Source: Knufia peltigerae (lineage: Eukaryota > Ascomycota > Eurotiomycetes > Chaetothyriales > Trichomeriaceae). Taken from it: DNA of 64,000 nt. The notes beneath the pieces are model-generated. The model was not told the origin of the DNA. It made no database searches and saw only the letters and a program-made list of their open reading frames with translations. Below, piece by piece: positions 52,930-62,005 of this stretch (positions are counted from its first letter, which is position 1; the number at the start of each line of letters is the position of its first letter). A program made the position numbers and the translations under genes. The stretch is from contig JAPDRN010000107.1 of NCBI GenBank assembly GCA_030247855.1, forward strand, positions 1-64,000, given 5' to 3'.

Positions 52930-53308
52930 ATATATAATGCAAGAGAAGAGACCAATAGCGAAATGTTGCACTCTTAATACTCTAGATTCTAGCAGGCGAG
53001 AAGAAATTCCAGTAGGAACTTGGAAGAGCAATTCGTCTCTTGTTGCGTCACCGTACCCCACTAAGCCTATAATAGACTAGTCACCCACGGTGGAGTACTT
53101 TTCATTTCGTCCGCAGATTGAACTTCTTTTTCATCCCTCCCCACCATTCAATATCCTTCTCATCAGACTGCAATCAATATTGACATTATTGCAGACCAGT
53201 TCCAAGATCGACTTGCTATACGGATGCTCTATAGATATAGGGGCTGCCGACGTCTCCTCTGACCATGTCATTAACGCGAGTTCGTGGCGCGAGAGGATGA
53301 CCGGCTAA
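52930..53308. other. Intergenic region upstream of Zn2Cys6 regulator 4
   Basis: No gene in 379 bp. It contains the 3' flank of the fusion gene and the regulator promoter. Confidence 0.5.
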
Positions 53309-55748
53309 ATGTGGCAGACTCCATCTCTATCAACAGCCTCTCCTCCGACGGGGGTACCCCATGGGTCGCTTGAGGACCAAAGGCCTGCACCGATATACTA
53401 TGCCCCACGGAGAAAGCAAGCGTTCGTCACTCCCACTTTACTGACTAGCGAGTACTGCTGATTCAAGATTTAACACAACAGATGCACACGATGCCACTCG
53501 AAAAGAATAAAGTGCCTGGGTGGTAAGCAAAGCTCTGCGGGAAACCCCAAATACTCAAAGCTAATATTAATGCAGGTGTGCCATGCAGAAACTGTTCACT
53601 TTCCAATTCGCCATGTATATTTCCACCTCAGCGCAAGTCTCGCAGTTCAGTTGGTCAGTCAAGTCCGTTTCTACTGTCCAACAGCCTCGGAGAGAGTCAA
53701 TCTGCGATATCATCTGCCATCAACGGCATCTTACCCCCCGCAACCTCAAAATCAGGCAACTATCGCCGCTCAGAGAAGGACTTTAGCTCAAATCGATCCA
53801 GCAATAGCAACCAGGCATCGAGGCAGACCTACTGTGCCAGTCCTTCCTGCCGGACATTTATCGAGCAGTTTGTCAATTGGGCAGCGGTACAAAGGGCCCA
53901 GCTCACTACCTTTGCCGATGATTCCTTTGACCCAGAATGGGCTTCGCTTGGACATTCAGAGTTTGGCCCGATGCATCCCGGATTGGAAATATCTATCGAA
54001 ACCGAGGTCTCTCGTTCTTCGGCCCTGACGGAATCCAAAAGGCCGATCAAGATTCGTCTGCCACCGTATAACCACAGTATCTATCTGATCCAGTGCGCCG
54101 AAGCTGCCATTGGCCACGATCAGCATTACTTTCGACGACGACATCTTCGGGCCAGAGTCCGCCAAATGTATGAAGATCCAGAGTCTAGTCGAAGTAAAGA
54201 TCATGGTTGGCTATGCTATTGGCTTGCCGCACTTGCACTCGGAGAGCTATACAAGGGCAACGGAGGCGCCAGTGGTGCTAACAATTCTCTTGACGTCGAC
54301 CCCATATTATTGGATACGGCCAAAGAGCCTCCAGGTTCTGAATATTACCACCAGTCCATTGCTTTTCTCCAACAGGTGGCCGAAAATCCCGATATACAAT
54401 ATATTGAGACACTATGCTTACTGACCATGTACGCCTTTTCCATGGACAAGATCAACACAGCTTACATGTACAACGGTATCGGGCTGCGTGCGGCATTGTC
54501 ATTGGGCTTGCACCGAAGTCCCTTGGATTTCCCATCAGATCGCTCAGATCTCACTGTGGCGGAGCTCGAATATCAGAGACGGGTATTTTGGACCGTTTAC
54601 TACCAGGACCTGTAGGTTCACCGAAATCATTCATTTCCCTACAAGACGAACTAACCTCCTTTCCTCCCAGGCTCACCACAACCACTACCGGTCGCCCTTG
54701 GGGAATCTTGGATGACGAAATCACCATCGAATACGCTGATTCTAGCCGTCTTGCTGGCGACTCACTACTAGATTTCTTCGATTCCGACGAGTCCAATGCA
54801 CACCTAGAACTGATGCGTCTAAGAGGACAGGCGTATTCTTCCTTGTACGGCTACGCGGGTACTGCTATCAACCCATATTCCCATATATCGTTGTTCAACT
54901 TCGACCTGGGGAATTCTCTGTCGCAGCAGCACCTGGACAAAATAGATGAATTTCACCAAGGTTTAATCGCATGGCAGCAGGAGCTTTTGCCGAAGATGAA
55001 ATTGCTTCGAAGCTGGGACGGCTCGTTGATGAATCTGAATCGGGTTAATGCCAGTCTACATCTCATTTATCACCAGGTATGTTCTCACTGCCCAGAGATT
55101 CTCCTCGTCACCTCGCTGACATATACAATAGACCATTCTTGTGCTTCTCAGACCGGCATTGGTCAATATCCACAATGACAGGTTTGATGCGCGAAGTAAA
55201 GGATTTACGAGTGTCATTGACCTTTTTCCCGGATCCAAAACAATGCTGCAAGCATTCTATTCCGCCACCTTGGAATCCGCCCGTGAAACTGCCAGGATTC
55301 TGGAATGGTTGCAGTACCAGAGTATTCTTTGTTAGTTCACCCTGCAAGCTGTTATGGTCTTGGCGAACCATGCTAATCAACGTTTTGTCTAGCGATTCAT
55401 TCCTATTTCGATGCCAGCTACGCATTTACTGCCGCCATTGTCTTGTATCTTACCAAGCAACTACGAACGTTCACGTATCCTGGACTGGATCCGTTGTTAT
55501 TCACCGACGATGACCAGTATGCGTTGGACACCGTGCTTCGCATCCTTCAACTTCAGAGTTCGGCGGGTAACATCCCGGCGAGAGACTTCGAAAAAAGACT
55601 GCGACTGCTGGAGAGCAACCTTTCCGCTCTAGAAGCAGCGCTCGCGAACCACGTGTGCTTGGATGAGCTCAACTTTGACATCGATCATTTGGATGCACGG
55701 ATGCCGTCGTTGACGGGGCCTACGGAGACACCCTACGCAGGCCCATGA
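53309..55748 (+). CDS. Zn2Cys6 transcription factor 4
   Basis: Six exons (53309-53421, 53482-53522, 53576-54611, 54671-55076, 55132-55330, 55393-55748) give 716 residues. The zinc cluster is assembled from three exons: RRKQA then CTRCHSKRIKCLG then GVPCRNCSLSNSPC, with the standard C-x2-C-x6-C-x5-C-x2-C-x6-C spacing. Exon 2 is only 41 nt. The fungal-specific domain follows, with YQRRVFWTVYYQDLLT and GRPWGILDDEITIEYAD as typical motifs (~335-365). The codon sum is exact. It lies directly after the hydantoinase/DUF917 gene in the same direction and is the first candidate regulator of the 47-59 kb cluster. Confidence 0.88.
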
Positions 55749-55897
55749 TCGTTTAATCACAGCACTTGGTCGGCCTTAGATGCGTTCAATTAAGAAGGCC
55801 GCAACCGCCAGTCATGTGAGCCGCTAAGCGTCGCATCTGCTTGTGTCTGGCCATTCACTCCTCACTAAGAATCGTGGCTATGGAAGTGAATGCCCAC

Positions 55898-57627
55898 CTA
55901 CGGGTTTTGGGGGAAATCCAATTGTCCCATGCTGATTTTCTCGGCTTTTTGCTTCGCCGCAGCAACCTCTTGGTCCATGACACCCCAAGCAAAAGGCCCA
56001 TCGTCGATGATAGTTGCTCTTCGTACGTCACGAGCAGTCATACTCGCGGTATATGGATTGGCGCGGTGCATCGACTGGCTATATATTATCACACGTCAGC
56101 ATTGTCCATGACCTAAGATGCACTTATAGACAGGTGCATGTTGCTAGGATCTGGGCCAAGTCATGACATCAAATAGTGAGGGGTTGCTCCAGGCCACGAA
56201 CTTACCGATTGTCCCACCAGACCATATCGCCACCATCCAACCACTCCATGCTGAAGACATATTTCTGTTGCGTACACCAATCGATCAATTTCCAAATCAA
56301 TTTTTGACTGTCTTCGTATGACCATCCCACGATGAGCTTGGCGTGGGCAGCAATATACAGTGCCTTCCGCCCTTGTGCGGGAGCTTGTTGAACCAAACGG
56401 TGGTACGCGGGGGGTTTTGTCGCTCGTTCTTGCGGCAAAGGCTCTTTGAAGATTGTCGGCGATCCTAATCGACGCGAATGCCAGAGACTGTGTGTCGACG
56501 AGAGTAAGAACGTCAGTTTGAGTGTCAGACGGAAACTAAGAGTGGTGGATAGCAAGGACAGAAGGGACAATGCCTTACTCATGCTCCACCACCAGGTCAT
56601 CTAACATTCCCTTGACTGCTTGCGGGAGGTCTTCGTATGCTTGTCGCGTGTCGGCAAAATGCGTCCAGGACCCGCCCCTAGCAGGAGTTCCGTGTGACAA
56701 GAGAAGAGAATACTTGGAGCGTTCTTGGTGGTATGAGGAGTCCTGTATCGATCATCAGCCAGGAATCTGCAAGAGGTTGACTGCCACTAGGACTGCCACT
56801 AGCAAGACCAGAGCACACTTTGGGAAACCACCAGTGTTGATGGCGAGAACGAGGTGAAGAGGAGCTTCTTACCGTGTGCCACAATGCATTTCCGAGGCTG
56901 TGGTGCCATCTGCGAGAGTTTGGTTGCACAATGCTCCCGTCTCGATTGATACTGTAGATTGAGATGCAAAAACTATGATCAGTCCTCGGAACGGGGCTTG
57001 AAAATAGCGCAATTTGTGGGAATGATTGTTTCTCTCAGTTGAAGGGTAAATGACATACTTGCTAACGTCCCAAAGAAATGGGTCTCCTATTCGATCGTTC
57101 TCACGACCATAAAAGAAGGGATTAATTTCCAGTTTCTGCCCAAGTTGTTGCGAGAAAGCGACGTGTCGGTTGTTATCGAGACCCGTTTTACGAAAGATGA
57201 GCACGGCGTACTCATCTTGTATTTCTATTAGCTGGAGATGGATGATCGAGGTCAGTGTTTCAGATCCAGAGAAAGAAAAACTCAGAAAGGCATATCATAG
57301 CTCTGGCAGAGACGGGATTTCCCTGTTGCTCACCTGTGCAATTATATCTTCCGGTATTGGTCTGCTCCAATCTATACCGTCGACCTGGGCTCCAAACGAT
57401 GTACTCCTGGTAGAGCTCTCTGTACAAGGGTGCAAAACCGGCGTGATCGTGAGGGAACCCTTTCTATATGATTTGGAACTGTCATGCACAACCTCACTCC
57501 GAGGTTTCTCTCCAGATCCTTCAAGACGGAGCATGAGTGATGATGATGATGATGACTCTGCCTCAGGACACGTGTTTGCGTAAACTCGAGGCATGCTGTA
57601 GATGTTTGTCTCAGTGAAAGTAGACAT
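55898..57627 (-). CDS. TauD/TfdA-family Fe(II)/2-oxoglutarate dioxygenase 2
   Basis: Six exons (57627-57334, 57231-57059, 56951-56873, 56742-56579, 56487-56206, 56078-55898) give 390 residues. YAVLIFRKTGLDNNRHVAFS is the early family block. NALWHTDSSYHQERSKYSLL carries the HxD pair (His ~181, Asp ~183), spanning an intron after WHT. The distal His and 2-oxoglutarate Arg fall in NRQSMHRANPY near residue 335 and MTARDVRRAT. This matches TfdA-type (2,4-D, herbicide or taurine) dioxygenases more closely than dioxygenase 1. The N-terminal ~60 residues are Ser-rich and variable. Substrate is unknown. It shares a 602-bp divergent promoter with the DUF3830 gene. Confidence 0.87.
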
Positions 57628-58229
57628 TTTTGGGTAGAAAATAGTGAGCCAAGGCAGTTGAATGTAAAATTATCGGTTTGTCGAGTAATCAATTCAATCG
57701 AAGAGATTTCGATAATGTGTCGGATTTCTGTATTTTTTAATCTCCAGTGATGATGTTATTGAGGTATAATCTTTCTACAGAACAGCAACGCGGCTAAGCT
57801 CCGAGACCTTACAATGAACGTATCTGTCTCTCCACCTGTAGATCAGTTTGGAATGCATAGTGCAAACTCACTTATCAGATAGAAAAGACTAAAAAAGGGT
57901 CACAGTCGGATGAGCCGACAGTTGAGCCGACACGTCGTCGGGTTGGAGCCGAAGCTGGGAAAGGGGTATCGGCAATGTGGCGTTCCATTGCCTATCTTTC
58001 TGCGGTCCATTTTTTTTAGATCAGCTGGTTAGTCATAACGCACAAGCCGATGGTAACGCGAGGAGTATGATAAGATGGAGTAAACTGACCGGCGTACTTG
58101 TAGACAATTGACGCGGCGGGTGTAAACACGACACACACTCACCCTAGTTGTGCCTCTTCAGATTATAGATACACGTTCTATCACCTACCCAAGGTCTAAA
58201 CCCAGGTCATCGCGGGAGTCATATTGAGA
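57628..58229. other. Divergent promoter of dioxygenase 2 and DUF3830 gene
   Basis: No gene is supported. It holds a CGG-N5-CCG inside a direct repeat of TGAGCCGACA (57907-57932). Confidence 0.5.
57907..57932. promoter_or_regulatory. CGG-N5-CCG with TGAGCCGACA direct repeat
   Basis: CGGATGAGCCG (57907-57917) is a Zn2Cys6-type inverted site. TGAGCCGACA at 57911-57920 is repeated exactly at 57923-57932, and a related GGAGCCGAAG follows ~20 bp on. It lies ~280 bp from the dioxygenase start and ~300 bp from the DUF3830 start. Confidence 0.45.
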
Positions 58230-58790
58230 ATGGCGTCGGGAAATCCGATTCTAATCACTGCAGGACCGTTTCAATTCCTAGCAAAGTTCGAGTCCGATGC
58301 TCCAAAGACAGTGGCAGCTTTCGCATCTGTCCTTCCCTATCACCAGAAACTCATCCACGTTCGTTGGAGCGGCGAAGGTCTGTGGATCCCACTGGGCGAG
58401 CATGACTTTCATGTAAGCTACGAGAACCACACATCTCATCCGGCAGCTGGGCAGATCCTTCTGTACCCTGGAGGCTTCTCCGAGACCGAAATTTTGTTTT
58501 GTTATGGAGGGATGTCTTTTGCGAGCAAGATGGGCCCTTTGGCCGCAAACCACTTCTTGACCATTGTCGAGGGCCAAGAGAACTTGAGAGCATTGGGGGA
58601 AATGGTGCTATGGAAAGGGGCCCAGGATGTTACTTTCGAAGCAGCCGATTCTGAAAAGTAGGTTGTCTGCCTTGGACTTATCATTTGGAGCTTGTGTTCA
58701 CTAACTGAAACACTTTTCAGAATTGAAAAATTTCGACAGAAGAGAGTTTCCGCAGCCAGAAAACTTGAAAAGCCAGGGCCAAAGCTTTGA
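58230..58790 (+). CDS. DUF3830-family (cyclophilin-like fold) protein
   Basis: Two exons (58230-58657, 58721-58790) give 165 residues. FLAKFESDAPKTVAAFASVLPY (~13-34) followed by HVRWSGEGLWIPLGE (~40-54), and PAAGQILLYPGGFSETEILFCYG (~70-92) with the GMSFASKMGPLAANHF run, are the pattern of DUF3830, small proteins known mainly from bacteria with a cyclophilin-like fold. The catalytic role is unknown. Exon 2 adds a basic tail (KFRQKRVSAARKLEKPGPKL); its last three residues PKL are a weak PTS1 candidate. Reading through without the intron stops right after SEK. The ATG at 58230 is the first in frame. The regulator gene ends 37 bp downstream on the other strand. Confidence 0.72.
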
Positions 58791-58827
58791 AGGTTGACAA
58801 TTATCCAAGTTGAGAGAATCAGTCACT

Positions 58828-61531
58828 TTAGATCAACGGTGTCCCCCCTTCAATATCCCAGTCCTCAGTGAAGACTGGCCATTCAAACCCTGGATCCATC
58901 ATTTGATCAAACAACGACTGCACGCCGGTGGTGTCAACCTGGTCCCCGTTATTCCGATTGTCACCGTCTTCTGTGAGCAGAAGTAGCACGCAGTCTTTAA
59001 CAACACCTTGTAACTCTTGTGCTAAAGGAAAAGTTGAACCTTGGCACATCGTGTCGAACAGGTCAAGGGCTAGTCGAAGAAGCCTAGCGAGAAGGGAAGA
59101 CGTTCGAGGTGATTGTGGGGCTACATTGTGAGTCGAGCTTGCAGATGTCAAGCATCGCAGACGCAGCTCATCTATTCGTGATGTGAGTTGATTACTTCTT
59201 ACAAAGCTCTTCCTTGAGACTTGATGGGCCTTGAATTGAATAAATATACATACCGTTAACCGCTCCTTTCACGTAACAAAATGCCAAAAAGGTCACGGCA
59301 AAAGTGTAGGACACCCACGTAGAGTCCACAGCATAACTGAGGCGCTCGAGAGTGACCTTGTCGACTACAAACGGCTCGATAGGGACTGTTGATGTATTTT
59401 GCGCATCAAGACTCCATACCTGGTCATGGCCGAGAGTTGATACACAAAATATGATCTGTATCGCTGCTGTGAGGCTAGTCTCGAGGGCTTCTAGAACCCA
59501 CAAATGCGACGGCTGTATACTATCTTGAGTGATTGAACTCAAATATGGACCTAGAACTGCACTGTTGAGCGCAAGCCGGCACCACTAGTTAGGGTTCATG
59601 GTTAGCATGGTACATCGAGAGCCGATATGGAGCAAGCGATTACCCGTAGCGAAGTAAATGGTAGATGAACATGTTGAAAATGAGTGGAACCTGTATGATA
59701 ATCAGTCCTTTTACCTTGGTGTTGGTTGGAAAGTTCGTACGAAGTATTGGTTTCCAATGTCTAATGAGCAAAGAATAAACGTCAGTAGATCATCAGGCTA
59801 TGGTATTGAGAATGTTGGCTAACCTTTCCCAATCGTCACATGCGATATTGAATTTCCGAAGGCCAACAGCGTTCAGTCGCCGAGCTGTAAACTCTTTGTT
59901 GGTCTCAAGAACACTGTGTGATATGGAGACAAGCTCCACCAACGCTGCATATCGTAGGTCATTTGGCTGCTGCGCGATAGGGTGTGCGCCAAAAGTTCGT
60001 GCAATAGTAGCACCCTCTGTCGGGTCGAGAGTGGATGGAAGAGAAGAAGAGAGCATCAAATTCCAGTCACAGGTCAGTAGGTTGAACCAAATCCTAAGTT
60101 TCGACATGTCGTCATGTGTGATGGTCGGTTGAGGTCGTCTGAAAGGAGCAATGGCCCCTCGCCCAAGATCAAGTATTGCAGCATATCTGGCGGCTAACCC
60201 AAGCACTGCCCAGGCGCTGATATCGTTATAGCGACTCAACGGCCGTTTTAGTCTAGTTGCTTGACTGCGATTATCTGAGTCTTGGAACGCTTGCTTGCCG
60301 TAAGGCATCCATTGTGCATAAAGTAAGAGCACGACCACCGAGTCGAGGTGAACATCATGAGGAGTGGGTCGTAGCAATAGTTGTGAGACTGCTTTGTCGA
60401 GTAGTACAGCAAGCTCTGAACATTTGGGATGCCATGCTGGCCAATTATGTGTACTAGTCTCTATTAATTCACTCGTATCACATAGAAGACAAATTGGACT
60501 TACATGGTATCGTTGGTGTGCCAGAATCGAGTCCCTATCGAACAAAGGGTCAAAAATAGCATCGGTCTCTCGGCTCTCAGGGCTCCTGCCTGTGATTGTA
60601 GGCTTTCACTCAACACTGGTGCCATCGGATGACAGTGCTGGAAGAATCTAGCAGTGGATTTTAAGCAATGAACCCGTTCATGAGAGTATCGCAGAACGTC
60701 TTACACATATATAGCTCGAGAAGCTTCGTTCATAGTCAATATGCCATTAGAGATCGGATCGTACGGTCCGTATTGTGCTGCTTGCTCATAACTTCTCGTC
60801 GTATTTAAAGCACTGTTTTCTAACTCGAAGGCTCGTTGGTACCCATGCATAGCTCCAAGGCTGCGAAGCGTGGATATGGGAGGGCCCAAGTCGACGGCGT
60901 CTATGTTGGAAACTTGCTGGCGGTCATCCCACGGACTCCGGTCGAAGGGAGACCCTGCGGGATCCTCTCTTGGTCCGCCACTACCTAGTTCCTCTTGGCT
61001 GAGGACCGTAGAGAGACTGATAGAGATGTCAGTTATCCCACTGCGACACAGTCTCACAAACTTACAGAGGGCTAGGAGAACGAATTTGAGAGTCGCCGTG
61101 AAGAGGCCGAGGCCTTTCCGTTTCGAGCTTTGCTAAGCGACGCTCATGATCTTTCAGACTTTACCAGTAATCAGATTCCAGACTTCTGCTCTAAGAATGG
61201 TGATATTACAAACCGATCTTCGATGCTGCCCAACAAACTGGCATCAGCGCCAGCCGCGACTATTGGATCCTGATCCGCTTCAAAAGAGCACGCCACCCCA
61301 TGACGCTTGCATCGCCTGCAAGCGACGCCGAAGCCTGCATTCTCTCCCAAAGGCAGACAGCGCTGTTTACGCCCACGGCACTTGTCAAGTTAGGGAGATT
61401 AGAGCTGATGTCGTATGGAAGGAACATTGCACACTGAGACTTACTTGTAAGCACGCCCGAGCTATACGTCGGGACTTTGCCGGAGGTGGTTCATCAGGAT
61501 ATGAACTGTCATGTATGGTCAGACCCCTCAT
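58828..61531 (-). CDS. Zn2Cys6 transcription factor 5
   Basis: Nine exons (61531-61445, 61380-61214, 61158-61066, 61016-60707, 60637-60504, 60453-59824, 59760-59644, 59561-59250, 59197-58828) sum to 740 codons exactly (739 residues). The first exon ends ARACLQ and the second starts CRGRKQRC, so the intron cuts between zinc-cluster Cys1 and Cys2. The cluster then has an unusually long 12-residue loop before CRRCKRHGVAC. A heptad segment KDHERRLAKLE follows. The middle part (HCHPMAPVL, IGTRFWHTNDTI, WAVLGLAARYAAILDLGRG) is the fungal-specific domain. Two splice choices near 59250 and 60504 are less certain. It stands between the DUF3830 gene and the amino-acid permease and may regulate either. 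Confidence 0.82.
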
Positions 61532-62005
61532 ACTACTGTCATACGGCGCAGTCAGGACTTGGTTACTAGGTGGAACTTACTTGGATCTAGAAGTATTTTG
61601 TTCCATTTGGCAACGTCCGCCGTCTTCTGATGTCCTCTGCAGCAGGTACCACCGACTAACAGGAGAAGTACATGTTTACCGAATCTCATAGGCATCATAA
61701 ATAACAGAAGAAGCATTATTCGAACTATCGCTCCTTATCGCAGTGCTGGGTTTGCCACCGATAAGGCCACGCACTAAGGAGTACTTGTCAGCGGACAACG
61801 CCTAAGTGGAATTAAAGTGTGACGTGCTTATATAATGGGATTTGTCCATCTATCTACGGGTTGTCGTCGAAGGTCTATGTAAATATCTTCACGGTTCCTG
61901 GCGCGTTCTAAAAGTAACTGGATGACTTCTGCATGGCCCTAGTTAATCAAACCCATTTGCGCATTGTGCTCATATTTCTCGTGACAGTCTCTGTGTGAGA
62001 CTAGT
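61532..62005. other. Intergenic region
   Basis: No gene is supported in 474 bp between regulator 5 (upstream side) and the 3' end of the amino-acid permease gene. Confidence 0.5.

Noticed and set aside
59679..59702. 24-bp GTAAAA..ACAG segment in regulator 5 that could be an intron
   Set aside because: It is too short for a fungal spliceosomal intron and is open in frame, so it was kept as coding.
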